From assembly GCF_900110035.1 (NCBI RefSeq), contig NZ_FOCF01000005.1, positions 248,001 to 312,000 of the forward strand: a stretch of 64,000 nucleotides of DNA, read 5' to 3'. Position numbers and translations under genes: made by a program. The notes beneath the pieces are model-generated. The model was not told where the DNA came from, ran no database searches, and saw only the letters and a program-made list of their open reading frames with translations. Positions within the stretch are counted from its first letter, which is position 1. Every line of letters starts with the position of its first letter. Source of the DNA: Sphingomonas gellani. Its GTDB lineage: Bacteria > Pseudomonadota > Alphaproteobacteria > Sphingomonadales > Sphingomonadaceae. Shown piece after piece: positions 9,434-19,272 of this stretch.

Positions 9434-10416
9434 TGCGGCATCTCCACATGGCCGCCGAACCCGAAGCGCATGGCAGACAGGACCTGGTCGCCAAAAGTGT
9501 GATCGACGCGGCTCCGGTACCGGGCGAACAAGGCCGCGGTCAGCACGTGCGCGGGCACCGCCTCCTCCATCGCGGCATCGACGGTCCAGCGTCCCTCGCC
9601 CGAATCGGCTACCCGGCCCGAGAACTTCGCCAGGCTCATGTCCTTCGCCAACGCCGCCGCCGTCAGGTCGAGCAGCCAGGACGAGATCACGCTGCCGCGC
9701 CGCCATACCTCTGCGATGTCGGTCAGGTTCAGGTCGAAACGCTCGTCCTCCGGCAACTTGTCCGAGGACTTGGACTTCAGGATGTCGAACCCTTCGGCAT
9801 ATGCCTGCATCAGGCCGTATTCGATGCCGTTGTGGACCATCTTGACGAAGTGGCCCGATCCCGGGGGGCCGGCATGGATGTAGCCGAATTCCGCACGGTC
9901 ATCCTCGCCATTGTCAATGCTGCGGTCGGGCGTGCGGGGGATATCGCCGCGTCCGGGCGCAAGCGTACGGAAGATCGGGTCGAGCAACGCCATCGTCTCG
10001 TCGTCGCCGCCGATCATCATGCAATATCCGCGATCGAGACCCCATACGCCGCCGGACGTGCCGACATCGACATAATGAAGCTGCTTTTCGGCCAGGGCCT
10101 TCGCCCGGCGGATATCGTCCTTGTAGAAGCTGTTGCCACCGTCGATGACGATGTCGCCCGGCTTGGCGTTCGCCGCGATTGCTTCCACCGTGCCCTCGGT
10201 GATCTCGCCGGCGGGCAGCATCACCCACCAGATGGCTGGGCTGTCCAATTTGGACCTTACGTCCTCCAACGAACTGGCCGCTTCCGCGCCATCTGCCGCC
10301 AGCTTGGCGACCGCGCTCTCGTCCCGGTCGTACGCGACGATCTGGTGCCCACCCTTCATCAGCCGGAGGGCCATGTTTCCGCCCATCCGGCCAAGGCCGA
10401 TCATGCCGATCTTCAT
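9430..10416 (-). CDS. gnd: 6-phosphogluconate dehydrogenase, decarboxylating (short form)
   Basis: 328 residues. N-terminal Rossmann motif GLGRMG at 7-12, substrate-binding [12 protein letters not shown], and the catalytic lysine/asparagine region [13 protein letters not shown]. The length is that of the short (YqeC-type) class rather than the ~470-residue form. It oxidatively decarboxylates 6-phosphogluconate to ribulose 5-phosphate in the cytoplasm, feeding rpiA, tkt and tal encoded upstream in the same cluster. Gap to tal is 89 bases; its stop overlaps the next HAD start. The short class often prefers NAD; the cofactor is not determined here. Confidence 0.93.
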   Translation of the reverse strand: MKIGMIGLGRMGGNMALRLMKGGHQIVAYDRDESAVAKLAADGAEAASSLEDVRSKLDSPAIWWVMLPAGEITEGTVEAIAANAKPGDIVIDGGNSFYKDDIRRAKALAEKQLHYVDVGTSGGVWGLDRGYCMMIGGDDETMALLDPIFRTLAPGRGDIPRTPDRSIDNGEDDRAEFGYIHAGPPGSGHFVKMVHNGIEYGLMQAYAEGFDILKSKSSDKLPEDERFDLNLTDIAEVWRRGSVISSWLLDLTAAALAKDMSLAKFSGRVADSGEGRWTVDAAMEEAVPAHVLTAALFARYRSRVDHTFGDQVLSAMRFGFGGHVEMPQ

Positions 10417-10505
10417 GCTGCAATCCTGTGGTTGTCGGGTTTACGAGCAACCAAACGGCCGACGGGGCCGAACGGTTTCCCGATCGACCCCGCCAATGAC
10501 CGCGA

Positions 10506-11636
10506 TCAATTCGACGCGGGCTGCTTCTTGGCGATGGAGCCCAGCAGATCGTCGAACGCCTTGGCAAAGGACGCCACGCCCTCCGCCACCAGCGTGTCCG
10601 TCACCCCTGTCAGGTTCAGCCCCAGCCGGTCCGCCTCCGCCATGACGTGGCGTGCCTGATCGACATCGGCGGTCAGCGTCTCCGCCACGGTGCCGCGCTC
10701 GCGGAACGCATCCATCGTCGCGGGCGGCATGGTGTTCACCGTGTCGCGGCCGATCAAAGTGTCGACATACAGCGTGTCCGGGTACGCCTTGTCCTTGACG
10801 CCCGTCGACGCCCAGAGCAGCCGCTGCGGCTGTGCGCCCTTGGCGGCCAGCGCCTGCCAGCGGTCCGATTTCCCGAAGTCGAGGAACCACTGATACGCCA
10901 TCTTGGCATTGGCGATCGCGACCTTGCCGCGCAGCGCCTTCAGCGCGTCGCTGTCGGCATCGCCCTCGCCCACCCGGCGATCGATCTCCTTGTCGATCAT
11001 GGTGTCGATGCGGCTGACGAAGAAGCTGGCCACCGACGCGATATGATCGATCGGCTGCCCCTGACGAACGCGCTCCTCCAGCCCCGTCGCATACGCTTCC
11101 GCCACGCGAATATAGGCGTCCAGCGCGAACAGCAGCGTCACGTTGACGCTGATACCCTTCGCGATGGTCGCGCTGATCGCCGGCCCACCCGCGAGCGTGC
11201 CGGGGATCTTGATCATCAGGTTCGGCTTGTCGACCGCGTGCCACAGCTTTTCGGCCTCGGCGATCGTCGCGTCGGTGTCGTCCGCGATGTACGGCGACAC
11301 TTCCAGGCTGACATAGCCGTCCTTGCCGTCCAGCCGGTCATAGACGGGCCGCAGCGTGTCCGCCGCCGCCTTGATGTCCTCGATCGCCTGATGCTCATAC
11401 CGGTCGATGGTGGCCGCGCCCGGATTGGCCTTGTCGAACGCGGCGATGCTCTCGTCATAGGCATCGCCATGCCCCATCGCCTTTTCGAAGATCGACGGGT
11501 TGGACGTCACGCCGGTCAGGCCATCCTCCTCGACCAGCTTTTGCAGGCCGCCGGCGTTCAGGAACTTGCGGTCGACGAAATCCAGCCAGACGGCCGTGCC
11601 CTTGGCGGACAGATCGGAAAGCGTGCTCATGGTCAT
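10506..11636 (-). CDS. tal: Transaldolase (long, tal/Mycobacterium-like type)
   Basis: 376 residues from ATG 11636, which overlaps the tkt stop (ATGA); a second ATG at 11630 is possible. The Schiff-base lysine lies in LMIKIPGTLAG, and the N-terminal GVTSNPSIFEKA motif is characteristic of the longer transaldolase subfamily found in actinobacteria and many alphaproteobacteria. It transfers a dihydroxyacetone unit between sedoheptulose 7-phosphate and glyceraldehyde 3-phosphate. Cotranscription with tkt is nearly certain from the overlap. Confidence 0.94.
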   Translation of the reverse strand: MTMSTLSDLSAKGTAVWLDFVDRKFLNAGGLQKLVEEDGLTGVTSNPSIFEKAMGHGDAYDESIAAFDKANPGAATIDRYEHQAIEDIKAAADTLRPVYDRLDGKDGYVSLEVSPYIADDTDATIAEAEKLWHAVDKPNLMIKIPGTLAGGPAISATIAKGISVNVTLLFALDAYIRVAEAYATGLEERVRQGQPIDHIASVASFFVSRIDTMIDKEIDRRVGEGDADSDALKALRGKVAIANAKMAYQWFLDFGKSDRWQALAAKGAQPQRLLWASTGVKDKAYPDTLYVDTLIGRDTVNTMPPATMDAFRERGTVAETLTADVDQARHVMAEADRLGLNLTGVTDTLVAEGVASFAKAFDDLLGSIAKKQPASN

Positions 11637-13747
11637 TCCTTGTCGGTCGAGACAGCCTCGGCGATCAGCGCCTTGGCCTTGGCAACGACGTTGTCGACGG
11701 TGAAGCCGAACTTGTCCTGCAACTTGGATATGGGGGCGGAGGCACCAAACGTCGACATGGTGACGGTATCGCCGTGCGTGCCGACGTAACGCGCCCAGCC
11801 CATCTCGCCCGCCATCTCGATCGCCAGGCGTGCCTTCGTCGCCGGCGGCAGCACGGAATCGCGATAGGCCTGATCCTCGCGCTCGAAACGAAACCAGCTG
11901 GGCAGCGACACGACCCGGCTCTTCACGCCCTCGCCCGCCAACGTCTCATGCGCCTCGACTGCCAGGCTCAACTCGGACCCCGTCGCGATCAACACCACGT
12001 CCGGCGTTCCGTCGCAGTCGGCCAGGACATAGCCGCCCTTCATCACGCCGTCGGCGGAGGCGTACTTGCCGCGATCCAGCGTCGGCAGCGCCTGGCGCGA
12101 GAAGATCAGGCAGGTCGGATGGCTGCTCGCCTCCAGCGCCGCGCGCCATGCTTGCGTCGTCTCGTTCGCGTCGCCGGGACGGATCACGTCCAGACCCGGG
12201 ATCGCACGCAGCGCCGCCAGCTGCTCGATCGGCTGGTGGGTCGGTCCGTCCTCGCCGACGCCGATGGAATCGTGCGTGAAGACGAACGTGACCGGCAGTT
12301 CCATGATGGCCGACAGGCGGATCGGCGGCCGCATGTAATCCGAGAACACCATAAAGGTGCCGGTGTACGGCCGCACATAGGACAGGGCCATGCCGACCGC
12401 GATCGAACCCATGCCGTGTTCGCGGATGCCGAAGTGGAGATTGCGGCCGCCGTAATTGCCCGGCTCGAACGACGGAGCGCCCTTCACGTCGGTCTTGGTC
12501 GACGGGGACAGGTCGGCCGCGCCGCCGATCAGCCACTCGATGTCGGGCGCAATCGCGTTCAGCACCTTGCCGCCGGCATCGCGGCTGGCGACGCCCTTGG
12601 CGTCGGCGTCGAACACGGGCAGCTTGTCCTGCCAGCCGTCGGGCAGCTTGCCCTGGCGCATGTGCTGCAACTGGTTGGCGAGTTCCGGATATGCCTCCGC
12701 ATAGCGGGCGAACATCGCGTCCCACGCCTCGCGCGTCTTGCCACCCAGGTCTGCCATGCACTCACGGAACCAGTCCGTCGCCTCGGTCGGCACGCGGAAC
12801 TGCGCGTCCTCGGGCCAGCCATAAGCCTTCTTCGCGCCGCGGATCTCTTCCTCACCCGGCGCATCGGAATGCGCCTTGTGCGTGCCCGCGCGGGTCGGGA
12901 AGCCGATGCCGATCACCGATCGCACCAGGATGAACGTGGGTCGGTCGTCGGTGGCGCGGAATTCCTCGATCGCCTTGGCGAAGGCGCCGGTATCCTCCGC
13001 ATCCTCGATCACCAGCGTCTTCCAGCCATAGGCGCGGAAACGCTTCGCCACATCCTCGTCGAACGCGAGGTTGGTGTCCCCCTCAATCGTGATGTTGTTG
13101 CTGTCGTAGATCCAGCACAGGTTGGACAGCTTCAGGTGACCCGCCGTCGATGCCGCCTCCGCCGCCACGCCTTCCATCAGGTCGCCGTCGGAACAGAACA
13201 CATAGACATCGTGGTCGAACACCGGAAATTCGGGCTTGTTGAAATGCGCCGCGAGCCAGCGCTCCGCGATCGCCATGCCGACCGAATTTCCGCAGCCCTG
13301 CCCCAGCGGACCCGTCGTGGTTTCGACGCCGGTGGTGTGCCGATATTCCGGGTGGCCCGGCGTCTTCGAGGACAGCTGCCGGAACTGCTTGATATCGTCC
13401 AGGCTGACCGCCTCGGCACCCGACTTCTTGCCGTCCGCGTCGATCTCATCGATGCCGGCCATGTGGATCAGGCCATAGAGCAGCATGGACGCGTGGCCGA
13501 CCGACAGCACGAAGCGGTCGCGATTGGGCCAGTCTGGCGTCTTGGGGTCGTAGCGAAGGAACTTCGTCCACAGCGTGGTGGCGATCGGCGCCAGCGACAT
13601 GGCCGTGCCGGGATGGCCCGAATTCGCCTTTTGCACGGCGTCCATCGCCAGCGTGCGGATGGTGTCGATGGCCAGCCGTGCGGGGCTGCCGTCCTCATGA
13701 GCCTCGACGTCCTGTGCGGCGCGTGCGGCGATATCGTTGGTGGACAT
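11633..13747 (-). CDS. tkt: Transketolase
   Basis: 704 residues, somewhat longer than the usual ~660. Features: N-terminal NSGHPGTAMSLAP, thiamine diphosphate motif GDGDLMEG with the paired NN in YDSNNITIEG, central THDSIGVGEDGPTHQP and C-terminal domain from about residue 570. It moves two-carbon units in the non-oxidative pentose phosphate pathway. The extra length is mainly an N-terminal segment of about 24 residues before the conserved core. It lies 110 bases downstream of rpiA and overlaps tal. Confidence 0.96.
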   Translation of the reverse strand: MSTNDIAARAAQDVEAHEDGSPARLAIDTIRTLAMDAVQKANSGHPGTAMSLAPIATTLWTKFLRYDPKTPDWPNRDRFVLSVGHASMLLYGLIHMAGIDEIDADGKKSGAEAVSLDDIKQFRQLSSKTPGHPEYRHTTGVETTTGPLGQGCGNSVGMAIAERWLAAHFNKPEFPVFDHDVYVFCSDGDLMEGVAAEAASTAGHLKLSNLCWIYDSNNITIEGDTNLAFDEDVAKRFRAYGWKTLVIEDAEDTGAFAKAIEEFRATDDRPTFILVRSVIGIGFPTRAGTHKAHSDAPGEEEIRGAKKAYGWPEDAQFRVPTEATDWFRECMADLGGKTREAWDAMFARYAEAYPELANQLQHMRQGKLPDGWQDKLPVFDADAKGVASRDAGGKVLNAIAPDIEWLIGGAADLSPSTKTDVKGAPSFEPGNYGGRNLHFGIREHGMGSIAVGMALSYVRPYTGTFMVFSDYMRPPIRLSAIMELPVTFVFTHDSIGVGEDGPTHQPIEQLAALRAIPGLDVIRPGDANETTQAWRAALEASSHPTCLIFSRQALPTLDRGKYASADGVMKGGYVLADCDGTPDVVLIATGSELSLAVEAHETLAGEGVKSRVVSLPSWFRFEREDQAYRDSVLPPATKARLAIEMAGEMGWARYVGTHGDTVTMSTFGASAPISKLQDKFGFTVDNVVAKAKALIAEAVSTDKE

Positions 13748-13857
13748 GAAAGAAGTTGCCTCGCTCGTTCATGCCGGAACGCACGCGCGCCGGCTTGGGT
13801 TGCGGTCTTGAATAGGGCCTTAGGCGCTGGCGTACCGCCGGGCAACGGGCCACGCCA

Positions 13858-14541
13858 TCATGTAACCGTTTGCGCTAACAATTGTTCGACCTGCCCGTCT
13901 CTGGCGATGAACGCGGCGTCGATTTCGCGCAGAAACAGGCCGTGGCCCAGCACGCCGGGCAGCGCGTCGATCGCTTGTGCCGTGTCGTCGAGCGCTTCGG
14001 GATCAAGGCCCGCGCAATCCAGGATCAAATTGCCCTGGTCCGTCCAGTACGGCTTCGCGCCCGCTGCACGGACCTCCGCCGCCAACGCCATCCCGCTCAG
14101 GTGTCGAAGGACGAACGCCGCCGCGAAGGGCAGCACTTCGACCGGCAGGAGTGCCGCACCCAGCCGCTCGACCCGCTTCGTACCATCGGCAATCGCGATC
14201 ATCCGGTCGGATGCTTCCGCCACGATTTTCTCGCGCACCATCGCACCGCCGGCGCCCTTCACCGCCCGACAGCAGGAGTCGATCTCATCCACGCCATCGA
14301 TGGTCAGGTCTACGCGCGACACCGTCGCGAAATCCAGCACCGTCAAGCCGAGAGAACGAGCAAGCGTGGCACTCGCCTCCGATGTGGCCACCGCCTCAAC
14401 CCGCAAACCGGCCCGCGCCTGCTCCGCGATAAGCCGTATGGCATGCGACGCGGTCGATCCCGTGCCCAGCCCGACCAGCATCCCGTCCCGTACCTCCGCG
14501 ACCGCCGCGCGCGCGGCGGCGACCTTGTCGTCGTCCTGCAT
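13858..14541 (-). CDS. rpiA: Ribose-5-phosphate isomerase A
   Basis: 227 residues. GLGTGSTASHA near the N-terminus binds the sugar phosphate; TIDGVDEID holds the catalytic aspartates, and KGAGGAMVREKI carries the conserved lysine and glutamate region. It interconverts ribulose 5-phosphate and ribose 5-phosphate. It is the first gene of the minus-strand pentose phosphate cluster and is divergent from the RND exporter operon; 162 bases separate the two starts and must hold both promoters, though I could not pick a convincing hexamer pair in it. Confidence 0.94.
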   Translation of the reverse strand: MQDDDKVAAARAAVAEVRDGMLVGLGTGSTASHAIRLIAEQARAGLRVEAVATSEASATLARSLGLTVLDFATVSRVDLTIDGVDEIDSCCRAVKGAGGAMVREKIVAEASDRMIAIADGTKRVERLGAALLPVEVLPFAAAFVLRHLSGMALAAEVRAAGAKPYWTDQGNLILDCAGLDPEALDDTAQAIDALPGVLGHGLFLREIDAAFIARDGQVEQLLAQTVT

Positions 14542-14703
14542 GATCGGCTAAACGCGCGAGGCGCGGAAACGCCTACGGGTTTATTCGTGCCATTACGGAA
14601 ATTTAGGTCAGCAATTGCAACCAATCGGGCGATGGGGCATTTGCCGCCGCAATCGCGTGGCTCCGGTTTCCGATTCACACGTCCGTCAAGCGCAGGAGCG
14701 CCC

Positions 14704-15948
14704 TTGTCCTTGTTGTTCCGTCCACGCCGCTCCGCCGCCAGCCTCCTGATACTTTCCGCGTTGCTCGCCGGATGCGGCGGCAAGGAGGATGCCGAGCAAA
14801 AGGGCGGCGGGCGCGCCGGACAGCCGGGGCAAGGAACGCCGGAGGTCGGCTTCGTCGTTGCCCGGCCGTCCAGTGCGGCACTGACCACCGAACTCGCGGG
14901 CCGAACCAGCGCGTTTGAAAGCTCCGACGTGCGGCCGCAGGTGTCGGGCATCATCCGCCGCCGCTTCTTCACCGAAGGGGCGCTGGTGCGCCAGGGCCAG
15001 CCGCTCTACGAGATCGATCCGCGCGTATATCGCGCGGCCGTCAACGAGGCGCAGGCCAATCTGCAAAGCGCCCGCGCCAATGCGGAGGCGACGCGCATCC
15101 AGGCGGATCGGTATCGCCCCCTCGCCGAGATCGAGGCGGTGTCCAAGCAGGAATATACCAACGCCGTGGCGCAGGCGCGTCAGGCCAGCGCATCGGTGGC
15201 CCAGACGAATGCGCAACTCGCCACCGCGCGGGTGAACCTGGGCTTCACTACCGTCCCGGCGCCGATCACGGGACGGATCGGGCGTTCGCTGTTCACGGTC
15301 GGCGCGCTGGTCTCCGCCAGCCAGGCCGATCCCCTGGCGCAGATCCAGCGGCTGGACCCGATGTTCGTCGACATCCAGCAATCGGCCAACGACATGCTGT
15401 CGCTGCGCCGCTCGCTCAGCCAGAACGGCTTGGTCCCGACGCGCGCCGTCGTCCGGCTGAAGCTCGGCGATGGCGGCACCTATCCGCAGACCGGCTCCGT
15501 CGAGTTCAGCGAAGCGGTGGTGGACCCGTCGACCGGCACGGTGACGCTGCGCGCGCGCTTTCCCAATCCGCAGGGCCTGCTGCTGCCCGGCATGTTCGTG
15601 CGCGCCAGCTTCGCGCAGGCGATCAACACCCGTGCCTTCCTGGTGCCGCAGAGTGCCGTCACCCGTGATCCCCAGGGCGCCGCGACGATCATGGTGATCG
15701 GTGACGGCAACAAGGTCGTGCAGCGCAAGGTCGCGGCAGAACGTACGCAGGATCAATATTGGGTCGTGACCTCCGGCCTGAACGACGGTGACCGCATCAT
15801 CGTGCAGGGCTTGGGCAAGGTGCGCCCGAACCAGACGGTGAAGCCCGTTCCCGCCGACACGCCGCAACAGGTGGCGCCGCCAAAGCAGGGCCAGGGGGGC
15901 AAGGACGGCGCCGGCGGCAAGGGCGGCTCCGGCGGCGGGGCCGGCTGA
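14704..15948 (+). CDS. RND efflux periplasmic adaptor (AcrA/MexA-like lipoprotein)
   Basis: 414 residues from TTG 14704 with AGGAG at 14694-14698. This gives a short signal peptide with lipobox LAGC (Cys24). The family core follows: barrel-sandwich/lipoyl half (ELAGRTSAFESSDVRPQVSG), helical hairpin (NLQSARANAEATRIQADRY), second lipoyl half with FTTVPAPITGRIG, and beta-barrel domain. The last ~25 residues are glycine/lysine-rich. The long in-frame extension upstream overlaps rpiA and is not real. It bridges the permease and the outer membrane factor encoded next; the permease starts 7 bases after its stop. Confidence 0.93.
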   Translation: MSLLFRPRRSAASLLILSALLAGCGGKEDAEQKGGGRAGQPGQGTPEVGFVVARPSSAALTTELAGRTSAFESSDVRPQVSGIIRRRFFTEGALVRQGQPLYEIDPRVYRAAVNEAQANLQSARANAEATRIQADRYRPLAEIEAVSKQEYTNAVAQARQASASVAQTNAQLATARVNLGFTTVPAPITGRIGRSLFTVGALVSASQADPLAQIQRLDPMFVDIQQSANDMLSLRRSLSQNGLVPTRAVVRLKLGDGGTYPQTGSVEFSEAVVDPSTGTVTLRARFPNPQGLLLPGMFVRASFAQAINTRAFLVPQSAVTRDPQGAATIMVIGDGNKVVQRKVAAERTQDQYWVVTSGLNDGDRIIVQGLGKVRPNQTVKPVPADTPQQVAPPKQGQGGKDGAGGKGGSGGGAG

Positions 15949-15954
15949 CCGAAC

Positions 15955-18900
15955 ATGCTGTCACGCGTCTTCATCGACCGGCCGATCTTCGCCTGGGTCA
16001 TCGCCATCATCGTGATGCTGGCGGGCGTGGGCGGCATCATGGGCCTGCCCATCGCGCAATATCCCGATGTCGCGCCGCCACAGGTGTCGATCCGGGCCAA
16101 CTATCCCGGTGCATCCGCGCAGACGCTGCAGAATTCGGTCACGCAGGTGATCGAGCAGACGCTGACCGGCATCGACGGCCTGTTGTACTTCAGCTCATCC
16201 TCGTCCGCACGCGGATCGGTCACCATCACCGCCACCTTCCGCAAGGGGACGAACCCCGACATCGCGCAGGTCCAGGTGCAGAACCAGGTGCAGCAATCGC
16301 TGTCGCGCCTGCCCCAACAGGTGCAGCAACAGGGCCTGACGGTCCGCAAGTCGAACCCCGACTTCCTGCTGATCGCGGCGGTGTACGACGAGACGGATCA
16401 ACGCACGTCGCAGGACGTGTCCGACTATCTCGCGTCCAACCTTCAGGACCCGCTCGGCCGCATTCCGGGCGTAGGCGACACCAACGTCTTCGGATCGCAA
16501 TATGCGATGCGCATCTGGCTCGATCCGACGCAGCTCGCCGCGTATCAGCTGATGCCGGGCGACGTGGTCACCGCCATCCAGAACCAGAACACGGAAGTGG
16601 CCGCCGGTGAGCTGGGTGCACAGCCACAGCCGGACACGCAATATCTGAACGCCACCGTCACCGCGCAGTCGCGGCTCCAGACGCCCGAGCAGTTCGCCAA
16701 CATCCTGCTGAAGACGCTGTCGAGCGGCGCCACCGTGCGGCTGAAGGATGTCGGTCATATCGAACTGGGCGCGGAGGACTACGCCACCCGCAGCAACATC
16801 AACCGGCATCCCGGCGCGGGCATCGCCGTGCTGCTTGCCCCCGGTGCCGACGCGCTGAAGACCGCCGAACTGGTAAAGGGGCAGATCGACCAGGCGGCGA
16901 AGAACTTCCCGGCCGGTTTCAAGTATGCCTACGCCAACGACAGCACCAACTTCATCAAGCTGTCGATCGACGAGGTGGTCAAGACCCTGATCGAGGCGAT
17001 CATCCTGGTCGTGATCGTCATGTTCGTGTTCCTGCAAAGCTGGCGCGCGACGTTGATCCCGACGATCGCCGTGCCGGTCGTCCTGCTCGGCACATTCGCG
17101 ATCTTCTACCTCGCCGGCTTCTCGATCAACACGTTGACCCTGTTCGGGCTGGTCCTCGCGATCGGCCTGCTGGTCGACGATGCGATCGTGGTGGTCGAGA
17201 ATGTCGAGCGCCTGATGGAGGAGGACCCGAGCCTTTCGCCGAGAGAGGCGACGATCAAGTCGATGGACGAGATCACGGTGGCGCTGGTCGCGATCGCGCT
17301 GGTGCTGTCGGCCGTGTTCCTGCCCATGGCGTTCTTCGGCGGGTCGACAGGCGTAATCTATCGCCAGTTCTCGCTGACCATCGTGTCCGCCATGATCCTG
17401 TCCGTCTTCGTGGCACTGATCCTCAGCCCCGCGCTGACCGCCACGCTGCTCAAGCAGAAGAAGCGCAACGATGAGGGGCATGCGATCGAGGATGGCTGGC
17501 TGGGCCGCCACTTCCCGCGCGTCGCGCACTTCTTCGGGGTCGCTCGCGACAAGTTCAACAACGGCTTCAACACGGTCAGCGACAAGTATCGCGACGGGGT
17601 GAAGGCGCTGATCGGGCGCAAGTGGCTGTTCCTCGGCATCTACGCCGTCACGGTGGCGGTGCTGGCGATCCTGTTCCTGCGCCTGCCGACGGGCTTCCTG
17701 CCCACGGAGGATCAGGGCATCGCGCTGGTCCAGTTCCAGCTGCCGCCGGGCGCGACGCAGGTCCGCACCTCCGCCGTGCAGAAGCAGGTTGAGGAATATT
17801 TCGCCAAGAACGAGAGCGCCAACGTCGCGACCATGTTCTCCGCCACCGGTCGCGGCGGCGGCGGCGCGCCGGGCGGGCAGAATACCGGCCTCGCCTTCCT
17901 CGCCCTATCGCCGTACGACGACCGGCACGGCAAGGACAACAGCGCCGACGCGATCACCGGCCGTGCCTCTGGCGCGTTTCGCAACATTCGCGACGCGCAG
18001 GTCTATGCGCTGGTGCCGCCGGCGATCCGCGGGCTTGGCCAGTCCAACGGTTTCACCATGGAGTTGCAGAACTCCAGCGGCATGACGGCCGAGAAGTTCG
18101 CGCAGGCCCGCGACCAGTTGCTGGCGAAGGCGGCCGACGATCCATCGCTTGTCGGCGTACGCCTGACCGAGCTGCCCGACGTGGCGACGCTGAAAGTCGA
18201 TGTGGACCAGCAAAAGCTCGCCGCGCTGGGCCTGACCCAGACCGACGTCAACACCACCCTGTCGACCGCATGGGGCGGCCGTTACGTCAACGACTTCCTG
18301 GATCGCGGGCGCGTGAAGCGGGTCTATGTCCAGGGCGACGCGCAGTTCCGGCAGAAGCCATCCGACCTGTCGCAATGGTTCGTGCGCGGATCGTCAGGCC
18401 AGATGGCGCCGTTTTCGTCGTTCGCGCAGACCAGCTGGGGCCAGGCGCCCGTCAGCTTGTCCCGCTTCAACGGCATCCCGTCCTACGAGCTTCAGGGTTC
18501 CGCCGCGCCCGGCAAGAGTTCGGGCGAGGCGATGGCCGCGATCGAGAAGCTGGCTCGCGACATTCCCGGCACCAGCGTCGCCTGGTCCGGCCTGTCCTAT
18601 CAGGAACGGCTGTCCTCCGGTCAGGCGCCGATCCTGTACGGCCTGTCGTTGCTGGTCGTGTTCCTGTGCCTCGCGGCTTTGTACGAAAGCTGGTCGATCC
18701 CGTTCGCCGTCCTGCTGGTGGTGCCGCTCGGCCTCGTCGGCGCGATCGCAGCGGTCACCCTGCGCGGACTGGTCAACGACGTGTACCTCCAGATCGGGCT
18801 GCTCACGACCATGGGCCTCGCGTCGAAGAACGCGATCCTGATGATCGAGTTTGCCGAACAGGCGGAGCGCGAGGGCAAGCGCGTGATCGACGCGGCGCTG

Positions 18901-19272
18901 GAGGCGGCGCGCATCCGTCTGCGCCCGATCCTGATGACGTCCTTCGCGTTCATCTTCGGCGTGTTCCCGCTCGCCATTTCGACCGGTGCGGGCGCGAACA
19001 GCCGGATCGCGATCGGGACGGCCGTGATCGGCGGCATGCTGACCGCAACCTTCCTCGCCATCTTCTACATCCCCCTGTTCTTCGTGCTGGTACGGCGCGG
19101 CGTTCGCGATGGCCTGGCCCGGCTGCGGGGCAAGCCCACCGGCTTCCACGACGACGATCAGGACGGCAAGGACGGCGATGGCGGACCCCATGGTGGCCCG
19201 TCGGGGCCGACTCCGCCCCAATTGCCGCCGCCGCCGAACCGCCCCGCCCTGCCCGCGCCAGAGGGTGCATGA
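15955..19272 (+). CDS. RND efflux permease (AcrB/MexB, HAE-1 type)
   Basis: 1105 residues, 50-60 more than AcrB. N-terminal MLSRVFIDRPIFAWVIAI, the proton-relay aspartate pair in IGLLVDDAIVVVENVER (helix 4) and a second-half LLTTMGLASKNAILMIEF stretch identify a hydrophobic/amphiphilic exporter. Twelve membrane helices and two large periplasmic loops are expected. The tail after helix 12 is unusually rich in glycine, aspartate and proline. It uses the proton gradient to extrude drugs or other amphiphiles through the adaptor and the outer membrane factor. Its stop overlaps the next ATG (ATGA). Confidence 0.95.
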   Translation: MLSRVFIDRPIFAWVIAIIVMLAGVGGIMGLPIAQYPDVAPPQVSIRANYPGASAQTLQNSVTQVIEQTLTGIDGLLYFSSSSSARGSVTITATFRKGTNPDIAQVQVQNQVQQSLSRLPQQVQQQGLTVRKSNPDFLLIAAVYDETDQRTSQDVSDYLASNLQDPLGRIPGVGDTNVFGSQYAMRIWLDPTQLAAYQLMPGDVVTAIQNQNTEVAAGELGAQPQPDTQYLNATVTAQSRLQTPEQFANILLKTLSSGATVRLKDVGHIELGAEDYATRSNINRHPGAGIAVLLAPGADALKTAELVKGQIDQAAKNFPAGFKYAYANDSTNFIKLSIDEVVKTLIEAIILVVIVMFVFLQSWRATLIPTIAVPVVLLGTFAIFYLAGFSINTLTLFGLVLAIGLLVDDAIVVVENVERLMEEDPSLSPREATIKSMDEITVALVAIALVLSAVFLPMAFFGGSTGVIYRQFSLTIVSAMILSVFVALILSPALTATLLKQKKRNDEGHAIEDGWLGRHFPRVAHFFGVARDKFNNGFNTVSDKYRDGVKALIGRKWLFLGIYAVTVAVLAILFLRLPTGFLPTEDQGIALVQFQLPPGATQVRTSAVQKQVEEYFAKNESANVATMFSATGRGGGGAPGGQNTGLAFLALSPYDDRHGKDNSADAITGRASGAFRNIRDAQVYALVPPAIRGLGQSNGFTMELQNSSGMTAEKFAQARDQLLAKAADDPSLVGVRLTELPDVATLKVDVDQQKLAALGLTQTDVNTTLSTAWGGRYVNDFLDRGRVKRVYVQGDAQFRQKPSDLSQWFVRGSSGQMAPFSSFAQTSWGQAPVSLSRFNGIPSYELQGSAAPGKSSGEAMAAIEKLARDIPGTSVAWSGLSYQERLSSGQAPILYGLSLLVVFLCLAALYESWSIPFAVLLVVPLGLVGAIAAVTLRGLVNDVYLQIGLLTTMGLASKNAILMIEFAEQAEREGKRVIDAALEAARIRLRPILMTSFAFIFGVFPLAISTGAGANSRIAIGTAVIGGMLTATFLAIFYIPLFFVLVRRGVRDGLARLRGKPTGFHDDDQDGKDGDGGPHGGPSGPTPPQLPPPPNRPALPAPEGA

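Noticed and set aside
11774..14551. 925-codon open frame antisense to tkt and rpiA
   Set aside because: Entirely within two genuine genes and without protein-family features.
13882..14703. N-terminal extension of the RND adaptor by ~270 residues
   Set aside because: It is antisense to rpiA; the TTG at 14704 with AGGAG and a lipoprotein signal is a better start.
18270..19268. N-terminal extension of the RND outer membrane factor
   Set aside because: Overlaps the permease in another frame; ATG 19269 gives the ATGA overlap and a lipobox signal peptide.
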